This document shows positions 22,341-34,001 of a DNA stretch of 64,000 nucleotides, one piece after another (the stretch's first letter is position 1; every line of letters begins with the position of its first letter). The DNA is from Tolypeutes matacus (Eukaryota; Chordata; Mammalia; Cingulata; Chlamyphoridae). The translations under genes were made by a program, and so were the position numbers. Location of the stretch: the NCBI GenBank assembly GCA_026826555.1, contig JAKSZT010053887.1, positions 67,579,563 through 67,643,562 of the forward strand, given 5' to 3'. Below the pieces are notes generated by a model. That model ran no database searches and was not told the DNA's origin. It saw nothing but the letters and a program-made list of their open reading frames with translations.

Positions 22341-24453
22341 AATGTTTGTATCATGAATATGGGGTGCTGCTACTGAAAATTCCAAAAAAAATATGGAAAA
22401 TGCTTTGAAATTGTGTAATGGTAGAGCTGGAAGGATTTTGAAGTGCTTGAAAAAGCCTAGATTGCTTTTGTAGTAGTTGGGCAGTTTGATATAATTATGA
22501 ATTCCAAAAATAGATATTGGATCATGCTTGTAAACTGGTCTGCTAATCTGGGCATGATTAAGTTATGATTAGGGAGTTAACTGGGTCACATCAGTAGGGC
22601 GTTGATTCCCATCCCTTGGTGGGTGGGGGAATTGAAGATAAAAGACATGGCAAAGGACAGTGTTGAATCAGTTTTTGATGTTGGAGTTCTGGTGAGGAAG
22701 GAGAGAAGGCCCCGGGATAGAGAGGAGCCATTCAACCTGAGAGTTCACAGCTGGCCTTGTGGAGAGAAGCAAAGCCTAGAGAACCTCATAGTCTACAGCT
22801 GACCTTGTGGAGGAAACAGAGGAGCTAAGCCCGGAGAGAAATGCAGGCTCAGTAAGATGGGAACCCAAGAAGCCTGAACCCTGGCAAACGTCGGCAGCTG
22901 TCTTGCTCCAACACGTGGCAATGGACTTTGGTGAGGGAATAAACTACGCTTTATAGCCTGGTAACTCTGGACTTCTACATCAAATAAATACCCTTTATAA
23001 AGACCAACCAATTTCTGGTGTTTTGCATCAGCACCCCTTTGGTTGACTAATACGGCTTTGAAGAGACTCTTGGTAGAAATATGGATGCTAAAGGTACTAA
23101 CAATAAGGCCTTAGAAGGAAATTACGAATTTGTTATTGAAAACTGGAGGAAAGTTAATCCTTCTGTAAAAGTGGCAAAAAACTTGGAGAAATTGATTTCT
23201 ATGTTGGATGAAAGGCAGAACTTGGAAGTGATGAACTTAGATATTTCAATGAGGAGACTTTCAAGCTAGGTGTGGAAGGTGCAGCCTGGTTTCTACTCAA
23301 AGCTTATAGCAAAATATGAGAGGAAAGGAATAAGCTGAGAAATGACCTTTTAAGCACAAAGAAACCAGAAATTTATTATTGGAAAATTCTGAGTTTACCT
23401 AGTTAGTGTGCTCAGAGACTAGTGCAAGAAGCAGCTCTATCTTCTATCAGGGATCTCCCTGAGCTTCTGAAAAGCAAGTCCCTGGAGGATAGGATTCCAC
23501 ATGTGGATTTAACAGAACATAGATCTAGCCAGCCATTTCAATGGAAGTCAGGATTGGAAATGCAGTTATGCAGGAAAGATCTGTGGAAAGGCATGTCTGA
23601 TAATTTGGGTCCCTATGAACTGAATACAAAGCCAACAAGGTTTTTACACATTTATATTAACAAAACCACCACCGGCCTGAATTGAAAGGGACAGAGAAGG
23701 GGACACATTGAAGGACACATGACTACAAACTCAGAATCATGAAAAATGAGGTCTGGACTAAAGATACCACCTCAGGAAAAAAGCACGGGCCACAAATGTG
23801 TGTGCAAAGAGCAGAACTGCCCCAGTGCTTGGAGTGGTTGGGCATTGGACCTCATTGTTCAAGAAGACTGTGGCCATCTCATTGCTCATAAAGGGTGGGG
23901 CCTGTGCCTTGGGTTTTGCAGAGAGCCTTGCTGCCACCACAATGCTCAGAGATGGTGGGGTTTGTGTCCCAGATTCATGGAGACTCTGTCATCTCAATGC
24001 TCAGAGAGGGTGTAAGTGCACAGGGAGAGCTTGGCAACAGCACAAGTGCTTGGAAATATAGGGCTGCTTCTCCTTCAGTCCTGGAGGACAAAATCATGGC
24101 TAATCTCAGACGTTGAAGTCTAATAGAGTTTGCCCTGGTGGGCTTCATAATTGTTTGGGACCTGTGACTCCTGTTTTCCTTCCAATTTCTCCCTCCTGGA
24201 ATGGGAATGTTTATCCTATTCCTGTCCTTCCATTGTATATTGGAAGCAGAAAGCTTGTTTTCTAGATTTCCCAGCTCCACAAACAGAGGGGAATTGTGCT
24301 CCAGGACAGACCACAACAATAACTGATTGTGATGAAATTTTGTAATTAGCATTGTTTCTAAAAATGATTTAAGGACTTGGGGATATTGTAATAGAATGGA
24401 TGCATTTTTCATGTAGAAAGAATATGTCTTTTTGGGTTCCAGAAGGCAGACTA
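22341..24453 (+). mobile_element. Internal region of MaLR-like element 2 (with nested LTR)
   Basis: Colinear with 9903-12015 (see that entry) but interrupted at 22469-23054 by an LTR of family B. Open frames up to about 90 codons occur here but show no recognisable gag motif and are not colinear with a single frame. Confidence 0.72.
22469..23054 (+). mobile_element. Nested solo LTR, family B, in MaLR-like element 2
   Basis: Starts TGTAGTAGTTGGGCAG and ends GACTAATACG (terminal CA decayed to CG). It is flanked by a perfect 5-bp duplication GCTTT (22464-22468 and 23055-23059). The sister MaLR has 'ttactttgaagag' here, the uninterrupted target. The LTR aligns along its length with the reverse complement of 52544-53205. 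AATAAA is at about 22984. Confidence 0.88.
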
Positions 24454-24914
24454 TGTTGGTTTGAAACTATGTCACCAGAAAAATATGTTCTTAAATTTAA
24501 TCTATTCCTGTGGGTGTAAACTCATTGTAAGTAGAACCTTTGATGAGGTTACTTCAATTAAGATATGGCCCAACTCAATCAGGATGGGTCTTAATCCTAA
24601 TACTGTAGTCCTTTATAAGCAGAATGAAATTTATACAGAGAGAAAGTCACATGAAGCAAGAAGCTGTTGCTCCAAGAAACCTGAAAGAGAAAGGAGAAGC
24701 AAGGAGAGGCCACCATGTGCATTGCTTTGTGAAAGAGTAGCCAAGGACCATGGATCAACAGCAGCCAGAATGACAGTCTTCTAGAAGAAAACATGGCCTT
24801 GATAATGCCTTGATTTGGACTTCACCTAGCTGTAAAGCCATGAGATAATAGATTCCCCCTTTTTAAACACACCGATTACGTGGTATTTGCTTCGGCAAAA
24901 AGGAACTTAAAATA
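24454..24914 (+). mobile_element. 3' LTR of MaLR-like element 2 (LTR family A)
   Basis: Starts TGTTGGTTTGAAAC and shares the 'gtcctttataagcagaatga' block with 21869-22340. The right end is approximate. No convincing target duplication was found around the whole element, in keeping with age. Confidence 0.75.
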
Positions 24915-26133
24915 CTGACATCATGGAGTCTTCCACTTGTTGTGCACAAATGGACATAGAAAGTATATTTGAGGTTCTAGCCTAGGAGCCTAGTAAGGGC
25001 TTAATTTTACTTAAAGAAGAAGAAATATCCTTTCTGTCTGGTTTATGTTCTCTCCATCTGTCTGATTGCCAAATCAATGCCAATGAACAATGTGAAGACA
25101 TATATACCAACCAATTCTAATTCAACAATGTTATTTAAAACACATGGAGCCTATTTAATAGTTAAGTATACTTTTTGCTGCCAAACAAATCATTCCCCAA
25201 AATTCTTAGGGAAGGTAATAGAGCAGTCTATGAAGTAGCGTGTAATGGTAAGGTAAACTACTATTTCTTTCCCTGGAAAAAAATGCCTCTTCATTTTCTT
25301 AATTATGTAAATTTATTTTACAAAAATCTTAATCTATATACCTTAAATTTTAATTTCTATCCATGGAAAACATCATAAACTGATGGTAATACAGGGCTTG
25401 TTAAAATTTCAGACAACCATAAACAGAAGTTTTTTTTCTATATTTTAAGGTTTCAACCACTGAATTCTGTCTAGATTTCTGCTAAATAAGCCCATGAATT
25501 CACATTTTAATGACTAGTCAGTGTGCATGGGACTAAATTTGACATAGGTCCTTTTTTATTTAAGTAATTAAAGTCATTTAAAAGTTTTAATTAGAAAGTT
25601 CACTTTATAGCCAGTAACAGAAAGGAAAATGCCACTTCAAAAGAGATTCTTTTTTACAGTGTTCCTACTGTGTCAGAAAATTACATTATGTTCATCTTTT
25701 AATTTAGCTTAGCAATAATGGATTTCCACCTACATGTACAATGTTTCTCCTGTATTTTAAAACTTGATGCTTCAGCAGAAATATGTGATATGCTACTGTG
25801 AAAGTGTTTTGTTATAATATAGTATTAAATTGGTAGAGGGAAGCCCAGGAAATGTTAGAACTGGAGGAGTCCAGGAAACCATCCACAGTTCTAATGTAGT
25901 TAAGGTAGAGTCATAAATGTGTGGTGTCAGGTTAGTCTTTTAATGGCAGCAGTTGCCTAATTACTTTCTGAGAACTGTTTACTAAAATTTTTCTTACTGT
26001 GCTGGTAATTTTAGTTTTCTATTAACTGCTTGGTAAACTACATTGCTTTTTTTCTTCAATCCCATATTTCCTTGAATTTCAGACCTCTAATTCTTCTTCA
26101 AAGCGTCTTAAAAACAAAACAATGCTTATATAC

Positions 26134-26213
<80 letters not shown>

Positions 26214-26970
26214 TGAAACAGAGAGAAATAGAGAGAACCAAGATTCAGTGAAAAATAGTCTACCTTTTGAGAAGTCAAAAATTGCAATATTGCTCCAGCC
26301 ATGGATATAATCACTTGTCTATTATGTGGTATTAAACAAGATAATACTGAGTGTTAAGGAGGTTGCAAGGTATTCAGCATTCGTAAAGATTTTTCCTATG
26401 AGTCTATGTTGCTATATACTCTTTGAAAGAGCATTTGGACAAGAAATAGAACCATTTAAATTTGCATATCCTTTGAACAAACAGATTTCCTTCTATTAAC
26501 CTTTCCCCAGGACAGATAAATAAATGTGTTCCACTAAATATAAGAAACATGTTAATGTTTAAAATATTAAGTAGTAGAATAGGAAGCAATTATTAAAGTA
26601 GTATAGAAATATTCAATGATGTGAACATATGCTAACTACAGTTTTTAAGTGAAATGTGTTGCTTTATAAACTAATGCAAAAATCTATCTGGATGAGTGTA
26701 TATGTGTGTGTGCATGTGTATGCTAGCTAGAATCTGAGCACTGCACTTATCTCCACTTCTCTCAATGTGGGATGAGCCACCATTACCCCTCAACCTACTA
26801 ATTTGTCTCCTAATACCCCCTTCACTTGAATCTAGTCTCAACACAGCTCTGAGAAATCCTTTCAAAGTAAACCTCGATAACCTCATCCCTTGTTTTAAAA
26901 TCTTGCAGTGGCTCCCCATTTTACTCAGAGTAAAAGTTGAAGATCTCACAATTGCCAAATGTCAGTTCAT
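24915..26970. other. Unique or unrecognised non-coding region
   Basis: AT-rich, no gene recognised. Contains the compound microsatellite at 26130-26210 and a short TG-rich tract near 26698-26720. Confidence 0.5.
26130..26210. repeat. Compound microsatellite (CATA)n-(TA)n-(GA)n
   Basis: Three perfect dinucleotide/tetranucleotide blocks joined without spacer: CATA units, about 14 TA, about 18 GA. They explain the Tyr-Ile and Arg-Glu repeat translations of this stretch. Confidence 0.95.
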
Positions 26971-27782
26971 GTCCTTCTTTTCAGTTCTTCTGGATACATT
27001 CTTAATAGTGGGATTGCTGGATCGTATAGCAGTTCTATATTCAGCTTGTTGAGGTACTGCCAAACCTACTTCCAGAGAGGCTGCACCATTCTACATTCCC
27101 ACCAACAGTGAAGGAGTGTTCCTGTTTCTCCACATCTTTTCCAGCATTTGTCATTTTTCTGTTTTTTTTTAAATAATGAACATTCTGTAAGGTGTGAAAA
27201 TTTTAACTCATTGTAGTTTTAATCTACATTTCTGTAATAGCTAGTGATGTTGAGCATTTTTTCATGTGCTTTTTAGCCATTTATATTTATCCTTTGAAAA
27301 AATGTCTCTTTGAGTCTTTTGCCCATTTTTAATTGGGTTTCTTGTCTTTTTATCATTGAGTTGTATGATCTTTATATAAAATAGATATCAAACCCTTATC
27401 AGATATGTGGTTTCCAAATATTTTCTCCCATGGAGTAGACTGCCTTTTTGCTATCTTTACAAAGTCTTTTGAAACACAAAAGTGCTTAATTTTGATGAGT
27501 TTCCATTTTTCTACTCTTTCTTTTGTTTCTTGTGCTTTTGGTGTAAGGTTTAATAATCCTCTTCCCAATTGTTCTCTCCAATGCTGAGAGAGGTGTATTA
27601 AAGTCTCCAACTATTAGTATAGAGATATCTATTTCTCCCTTCAGTTTTGCCAGTGTGTGCCTCATGCACCTTGGACTAACCAGGTTAGGTGCATAACTAT
27701 TCATTATTGCTATTTCTTCTTGGTGAATTGCCCCTTTTATTAATATATAATGAATTTCTTCATTATATATGGCTCATGTTTT

Positions 27783-28131
27783 TAAAAAGATTTATTTTAT
27801 TTATTTATCTCTCTCAACCCCCTTATGGTTTGCACTTGCTGTGTCTGTTCACCTTCTTTGTTTCTTTAGGAGGCACTGGGAACTGAACCCAGGACCTCTG
27901 ATATGGAAGAGAGTCACCTAATCACTTAAACCACCTCCATTCCCTGCTTTGTTGTGTCTCTCATATGTTTTTCTTCTTGTGTCTCTTGTTGAATCACCTT
28001 GATGTATCAGCTTGCTGCACCTGCCTGTGGTGCCAGCTCGCTGTCTTCTTTAGGGGGCACCAGGTACCAAACCATGAACTTCCCATGTGGTAGGCAAAAG
28101 CCCAGTTACTCAAGCCCCATCTACTTCTCTG
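27783..28131 (-). mobile_element. DAS-type SINE on the minus strand, dimeric
   Basis: T-rich tail (aaaaagatttattttattta) at the left end, then two related blocks of the kind 'aggaggcactgggaactgaa' / 'agggggcaccaggtacca', which are complements of the SINE's tRNA-derived head. Flanks read 'ggctcatgttttt' and 'ggctaatattttt', an imperfect target duplication within the host L1. Confidence 0.8.
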
Positions 28132-28256
28132 GCTAATATTTTTTATCCATTCTCTCAGTATTTGTCTTTGGATTGGGAGTTCAAGCCATTAACATTCAAT
28201 GTTATTACTATAAAGGCATTAATTAGTTAGTCCCTTTTTCCTTTGGCTTTCCATTG

Positions 28257-28514
28257 TCATATCTTCTTATTGTCTGTTTTTTTACCCTTTAATTTACTCT
28301 TCCTCTTTTTGAAGGACAGTTTTGCTGGATAAAGAATTCTTGTCTGGCAGTTTGTCTCTTTCAGTACCTTAAATACCTCACACCACTTTCTTCTCACCTC
28401 CATGGTTTCTGGTGAGAAGTCAGCACTTGAACTTATTGAGGTTCCCTTGTATGTGATATTTTGGTTTTCTCTTGATACTTTCAGAATCTTCTCTTTATCT
28501 CTGATATGTGTCAT
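28257..28514 (-). pseudogene. L1 ORF1p C-terminal domain remnant
   Basis: The 85-codon frame contains 'DKEKILKVSRENQNITYKG', 'SADFSPETMEVRRKW', and 'ILYPAKLSFK', the conserved order of the ORF1p C-terminal RNA-binding domain. ORF1p is the trimeric RNA-binding chaperone of the L1 particle. The frame is degraded after that, so this is a relic. Confidence 0.85.
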
Positions 28515-28743
28515 TCTGAATAATAGGTGTCTTGGGGTAAGTATATTCAGATTTATTCTGTTTTGGTTGCATTGCCCTTGTTAGATATTGATATTTATGT
28601 CTTTCATAAGAGTTGGGAAGGTGTAAGTTATCATTTCCTCAAATCATCTTTCTGCCCCTTTTCCATTCTCTTCTTCTGGGACACTGATAACTTGTATGTC
28701 TGTGCATTTTGTGTTGTTATTCAGTTACCTTGGACCCTGTTCG

Positions 28744-28767
28744 TTTTTTTTTTTTTTTTTTTTTTTT
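28744..28767 (-). repeat. Poly(T) run, 24 T, within L1 ORF1
   Basis: Twenty-four T in a row (poly(A) on the L1 strand) inside ORF1 sequence, at the place where the plus-strand L1 reads 'gaacagaaagagaaaag'. Most likely slippage expansion of an A-rich codon run. Confidence 0.85.
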
Positions 28768-29702
28768 CATTCTTTTCTCCTTCTGTTCTCCTGTCTTTTC
28801 AAGTTCAGTTGTTCTGTTCTCAGTATCACTAATTCTGTATTCAAGCAATTCAAACAAGCTGTTATGTGCCTCTTATGTATTTTTAATATCATCCGTTGTG
28901 TCTTTCATTCCCATAAGCTCTGTTACTTTTCTTTGCAGGCTTTCAGAGTGTTCTTTATGCTCACCAAGTGTCTTCTTAATGTTCTTTATCTTTTTAGTCA
29001 TATTTTCCCTCAATTCTTTGAATTAATTTAGGAGATTTGTTGTGATTATCATTGATTAGTTGTCTTAAATCCTGTATCTTGTCAGGAAATTAGGTTTGTT
29101 TCTTTGTCTGGGCCATCTCGTCTTGTTTCCTAGTATGGCTTGTTATTTTTTGCTTATGTTGGGTCATCTGAATGTTTTGGTGAATTTACTCTGATGGTCA
29201 ATTTCTCTCGTTGCCTAGTGGTATTTTTTTTTCATGGCTCTTCCTTGATTTTGAGTTCAACTTATTCTGAGTCTTTAAAATTGCTCAGCTTAAGTTATCA
29301 AGAAATAAATAAAATAAAAGGCTCCCTAATGGAGTGCAAGGTTTTCTCCCAATTGTTTATGATAAGAGAGACATAAAAGCAGTTTTTCTCCTTGCAGTTT
29401 CCTGGCCAGCCAGCAGATGGCAGGCATCAATGAATCTTTCCACGGAGGTACTTCTTCCAACCCTGGCTTAACAGTGCTTTTGATCTGGCCACAGCCAAGA
29501 TTCAAACTGGACTTTGCTGGCCAGAGTCACTGAAGAGAAACCACTCTCCATTTTCTGCCACACCCTGCCTCTTCCCAGGGAAGAAGATGTCTGTTCCCCT
29601 CTAGTCAGTTGCAGTGAGCCTTGTGTTTTTTCCTGGCTGTGCACCTTGAGAGTGGGTGCTGAATTCCATTCCTGGCCACTGTGGGTGTTTAGTAATTAGC
29701 AG

Positions 29703-30059
29703 TCCTCTCAAACTTGAACTGCTCTTACACTGCTTCCTATAGCACTGCAATTACTTGTTTATTTAATGGGTTTAACAATTTTTCGTTTATAATCTCTCAC
29801 TCTGCTAAAATGTAACTCTACAGGAGAGAGATATTTGTTGTGTTAACTGTTGCATCCCAAGCAGTCAGAAAGTGCCTGCACCACAATAGAGAGTAGACAT
29901 TAAACAAATATTTGTTTCATGAATATGTGTGTATCAGTTTATGTGGAAATAAAACAGTGTTTAACCAAAATGATAGTAAGTAAGAATGGTTGTCTCAAGA
30001 TGGCAAGCTTGCATGGAAATTTAGTTGTCTTTGTTCATATGTATTTCCAAAATCTCTGT
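29703..30059. other. Unassigned sequence
   Basis: No recognisable element between two L1-derived segments. Confidence 0.35.
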
Positions 30060-30620
30060 TATGATTTTATATACACACACACACACAAATATATATATAT
30101 AAATCCAACCAAATAGTACAATCAATGGCATTCAGTGTAATCACATTTTTGTGTATTCATCACTTCAACCATTATTAGAACACTTTCATTATTACAAAAA
30201 TAATAATAATAAACAAAAAACAAGCAAAACTATCCACCTCTCAATCTATTTATGCTTCCCCTGCTATATATAATGCTATTCTTTTTCCTTCTATCTAGTA
30301 TATTAGTATTTATATTTTGTAAAAACAGTCTTATATATGTAATATCACCCATATTAAAGTTTCACATGAGATTTTGCTATCATGTACAGTCTCATGTACA
30401 GTTTTTAACTTTACTTCTAGTAATATAAATGACCTTAGACTTTCCCTTTCAACCATTGTCGTACCAATTTAATAGCTTTGATAGTTACAAACACCATGAT
30501 ATGAGCAGGAATATTTATGTTAAACCTTCCAATGAAGGAAGGAAGAGTAAAAATGTTCAGGTGGAATTTTTTTCAATACCTATGTATCTTCAACTTCATT
30601 TGACAATTTTAAGCTAATTA
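30060..30620 (-). mobile_element. L1 3' UTR fragment, minus strand
   Basis: The reverse complement matches the 3' UTR of the nested L1 at 39830-40060, for example 'tgaccttagactttccctttcaa' here against its complement there, and the 'aaacaccatgatatg' block (30490-30504). A CA/TA microsatellite is at 30069-30100. Confidence 0.75.
30069..30100. repeat. (CA)n-(TA)n microsatellite
   Basis: Short CA block followed by a TA block. Confidence 0.85.
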
Positions 30621-32134
30621 TTTTTTCTTAGTATTTGCCAAATAATATTAGTTAGAAAGTCATAACCCTCCTCTCAAAATGTCTATATAGGATGAGATCA
30701 AGAGATCATATGCAATTACTCCATTTTTGTTAAGTTTTGAGGTGACTAATTATAGTTTCCCTTTAACCAAGAATTTTTCCTAATTACCTTTCACCTCATA
30801 GTGCTTTGTGTGTATGTATGTGTTGTGTAGTTCCATGATTTTTTAATTGTTAATTTCATTTACAATGCTGTGCTCATAGTGCTTTAATACTATCACTATA
30901 TAATTTTAATATTTTTGTTATAAACTGTGTTCTTTATATCCAGATATTATTTATCTGGGCCCAGCTTTCTCAAAGTTAGGAATATGGTACCAAAATATAA
31001 TTCAAAATATAATTTAACATTCTGGACAAATTCAATATCCTTTCAACTAATAGTCTTAATTTTAAAAAGTGTCTGCTTTTATACCATTTTATGTTTACCC
31101 TTTTTTTTTTCCTCTAAAACATTGGGAATGTTTCAATATTTTTTTTCAATACTTATTTATTACATCTCTACAAAAAAAATATAATTTGAAACTAATATTG
31201 TACATGATTATACATACATGAACAACTTCATAGCATGCATATTTAATGTATAAGAAAATATTTATTTCAAATATCTTCAAAATTATGAGTATTTTGCCAT
31301 ACAGCCATGAAACCATATAGAGAAATGTTATGAGGCCCTTACTTCTTCCTAGTCTAAATGACAAGATATATAGTAATGGACCATATTTGGCAAGAGAGTT
31401 GTTAATTGTTGAAGTTTGCAAGAGAAAGCGGTTAAAAACATAAGCTATAATCATAGCATTATCATAGTTAAGAAGCAAAACAAAGATTCTCATAATATTC
31501 CCTGCCTGCTTTCTCTCTTATTACAAGTTATACAGAAATGGAGGAGATTGGTGAAGTAAATGTGTTAATAATCACTGAAACAAGAATTCTCTCTTTAAAA
31601 TTTGGTATAGGCTATATATATAAATATATTATTTAAGATTCTATTTTTAATCCAAATATATTTTTAATGAAATTCTCTTTTCTTACTGTTAATGCCATAC
31701 ATCAAAAAGCTTAAACACTTAATACAAATGTGATCACACTTCTTTCTTTATTGCCTGAGGATAAATATTTAGAAGGAGTGTTTGTTTAAAAACACACACA
31801 CACATTTTATTCTTTATACACAATATTAGCATCCCCTCCAGGAAAAAAAATCATTAATTCATAACTCTATCAATGGTATATCAGATGGCTGGATCCTCAA
31901 AATTGGAAAATAAATATTTTAATAAAATTTCTCAAAGATAAAAAATACACATTTAGTTTGAATATCTATATTAGAAAATGTGGCCATCATTCTCTGCATA
32001 TCTATATTTCTTTTGTTTCCCAGAACTTTCCAAATTTATCATGTGAGTAATTGAACTTTGGTGACAATCACCAATTTATGTGAAATGCAAACACGCACAC
32101 AAGCACACACACTTTCACACATACTTTAACACTA
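30621..32134. other. Unique or unrecognised AT-rich region
   Basis: Nothing recognisable; a 115-codon minus-strand frame at 31146-31493 has an ordinary AT-rich composition (Ile, Leu, Tyr, Phe) and no domain. Confidence 0.45.
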
Positions 32135-32957
32135 TTACTATACTTTACTGAGATAGATACAAACAATAAAGCTCATTGATCTCAAGTGCTCAGTTCAACA
32201 ACACTTTATACACACACACCATGAAACATCCACACAGGTCAAGGTATAGAAATTTCTAGTTCCCCAGAAAGCCCCCATTTGCTCCTTTCCAGTCAATATG
32301 CTCACAGAGGTAACTACTATTCTGGTTTTGATCACCATCAACTAGGTTAACCTGTTCTTGAATGGGATATAAATAGAATTATATTCTACACTACATGCTA
32401 ACTTACGTCTAACTTCTTTTGAACAATATAGTATGTATAAGATTCATTCGAGCTGCTGTTCCTAGCAGTTCTTTTTTTCTTTTTTTAATTGCTCTGAGGC
32501 ATTCTATTCTATTAAGATCTTATAAATGTTTATCCATTGTTATGTTGATTGACATTGTGTTTGTTTACAGATTTTGGATAATATGAATAACGTTTCTATG
32601 AATGTTCTTGTACATGTTTTGTTTTACTTTTTGGTTGATATATATATACTTATTTCTCTTAGATATTCATGAAGGATTGCAATTGCTTGGCCATATTTTA
32701 AGCTTTAGAAGACAATGCCAATAGCATTCCAAACTGGTAAAATTATGCATATATGAATATTATTTCACTTTCTGAAAAATAACCTGTTGTCATTATTTTC
32801 AATATATCACCTTTCCATTGTATTGATTTCTGCTCTTGTTTTTATTTCTTTCATTTTACTTTTTTCTTGCTTCTAAATTTTCTTTCATTCATCTAATTTC
32901 TTGACATGAAAATTTAATTCACTGATATTTAAGCTTTGTTTCATAAGTGAATTCTTT
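32135..32957 (-). mobile_element. Old L1 (L1M-like) fragment, minus strand, left part
   Basis: The antisense of an L1M-type 3' region: 'tttactgagatagat', the 'ccatgaaacatccacacagg' and 'ccatcaactaggttaacctg' blocks, the 'tatccattgttatgttgattg' block, then ORF2-like sequence. Strongly diverged. It resumes after the SINE at 33355. Confidence 0.65.
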
Positions 32958-33354
32958 CAAAAGATTTATTTTATTTACTTATTTCTTCCTCCCATCTTGT
33001 TGTTTGTGCTCGCTCTCTGCTCCGTGTGTCTCTTTGTTGTGTGCTTTCTGTGTCTGCTCATCTCCTTTTTTGGAGGCACTGGGAACCGAACCTGGGACCT
33101 CCTAAGTGGGACAGAGGTGCCCAATTGCTTGAGCCACCTCCGCTTCGTGCTTGTTACGCCTTTCATTGTGCTTCCTTGTTGTGTCTCCTCGTTTTGTCAT
33201 ATTGTTGTGTCATCTTGTTGCATCAGATTGCCGCATCAGTCTGTTGTGTCAGCTTGCTATCTTGCTTGTCTTTTTTAGGAGGCACCAGGAACCAAAACTG
33301 GGACCTCCCATGTGGTAGGCAGGCACCCAACTGCTTAAGCCACATCTACTTCCC
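32958..33354 (-). mobile_element. DAS-type SINE on the minus strand, dimeric
   Basis: Tail complement 'aagatttattttatttactt' at the left, then two head-like units, 'ggaggcactgggaaccgaac' and 'aggaggcaccaggaaccaaa', each followed by the complement of the 'CAAGCAATTG'-type A-box region. Flanks 'cataagtgaatt' (32942-32953) and 'cataagtgcatt' (33355-33366) form a 12-nt duplication with one mismatch. A tRNA-derived internal promoter is expected for this family. Confidence 0.88.
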
Positions 33355-33500
33355 CATAAGTGCATTTTAAGTCATAAATTTCCCTGTTAGCAATACTTTA
33401 GCCTCATCATGCCTTACATTTATTGTTCAATTTCAAATTGTGATTTCTTCTTTGACCCATGAGTATGTAGAATTATATTCATATAGAAAAGTTTAAGTAG
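33355..33500 (-). mobile_element. Old L1 fragment, minus strand, right part
   Basis: Continues the L1 interrupted by the SINE. It contains antisense ORF2-like blocks 'cataaatttccctgttagca' and 'tttgacccatgagta'. Confidence 0.6.
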
Positions 33501-33587
33501 GGATTAGTTATAAAGAAATCTAATAGATGATATGAGATTTTTAAAAATATCAGAAATAATGTGTCCAAGAATTAATAAACATAAAAG

Positions 33588-33593
33588 GAAAAC
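33588..33593. repeat. Target site duplication, left copy (GAAAAC)
   Basis: Exact 6-bp match to 33996-34001. Confidence 0.85.
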
Positions 33594-33726
33594 TGTTGAG
33601 TCGTGGTTGTCGTGGGGCTGGGTAGGATGGTTGGAGGAATCGCACGGCGGCGTTCCGAGGGGTTTGGACAGTGAGAGAATAAAGGCAGCAGACAAGTTTC
33701 TCTTTGGGTTCAGCAAACCGGATCTC

Positions 33727-33732
33727 TTTATT
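33727..33732 (-). promoter_or_regulatory. AATAAA of the solo LTR
   Basis: AATAAA on the minus strand about 17 bp after the TATA box. This places it at or just before the expected start of R, an arrangement seen in some beta-like LTRs where the signal precedes or overlaps R. Confidence 0.6.
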
Positions 33733-33748
33733 GAGGAAGTGCAGGGCC

Positions 33749-33756
33749 TTTTATAA
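33749..33756 (-). promoter_or_regulatory. TATA box of the solo LTR
   Basis: TATAAAAG on the minus strand in the middle of the LTR. Confidence 0.7.
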
Positions 33757-33995
33757 GCTAGGTAAGGGGTGGAGTAAGAGGCAGGGCGCGGAAGAGGAGG
33801 GAGTACGTGTTAGGCGGGGGATTGGGCACAGTTGGTTGCTAGGGAGGGTATGTTATCTGTGGAAGGCGGGAAGGTTTTGCGGGTGCGGGAACAGGGTAAG
33901 CTACTTCCTTAAAGAAGGCTGAACAAAGGATTAGGCTAGTTCTTTTGTTGTTAGTCGGCCATTTTAGCTTCACATTTTTCTGGCTGCCTCCAACA

Positions 33996-34001
33996 GAAAA
34001 C
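33996..34001. repeat. Target site duplication, right copy (GAAAAC)
   Basis: Exact match to 33588-33593. Confidence 0.85.

Larger units (their letters stand above)
26975..29702 (-). mobile_element. L1 on the minus strand with a large internal deletion
   Basis: Read from right to left it holds 5' UTR (29400-29702), ORF1 (about 28250-29080), the ORF2 endonuclease start (27570-28250, interrupted by a SINE), then jumps near 27553 to the ORF2 C-terminal region (26975-27550). Compared with the plus-strand L1 at 35.6-43.6 kb, the sequence corresponding to about 38065-42088 there is missing, roughly 4 kb minus that copy's own insertions. Its 3' end is truncated. It is non-coding. Confidence 0.88.
33594..33995 (-). 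mobile_element. Solo LTR, 402 bp, minus strand, 6-bp duplication
   Basis: On the minus strand it reads TGTTGGAGGCAGCC... to ...CCACGACTCAACA, with terminal TGTTG...CAACA inverted repeats. It carries a TATA box and AATAAAG. Its GC content stands out from the flanks. The perfect 6-bp duplication fits class II (ERVK/beta-like) integration. No internal sequence adjoins it, so it is a solo LTR. The intact ends and duplication suggest a comparatively recent insertion. Family name unknown to me. Confidence 0.88.

Noticed and set aside
26030..26314. Open frames with Tyr-Ile and Arg-Glu runs
   Set aside because: Translations of the compound microsatellite.
28696..29031. Phe/Ser-rich plus-strand open frames
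   Set aside because: They are the antisense of L1 ORF1 and run through the poly(T) tract.
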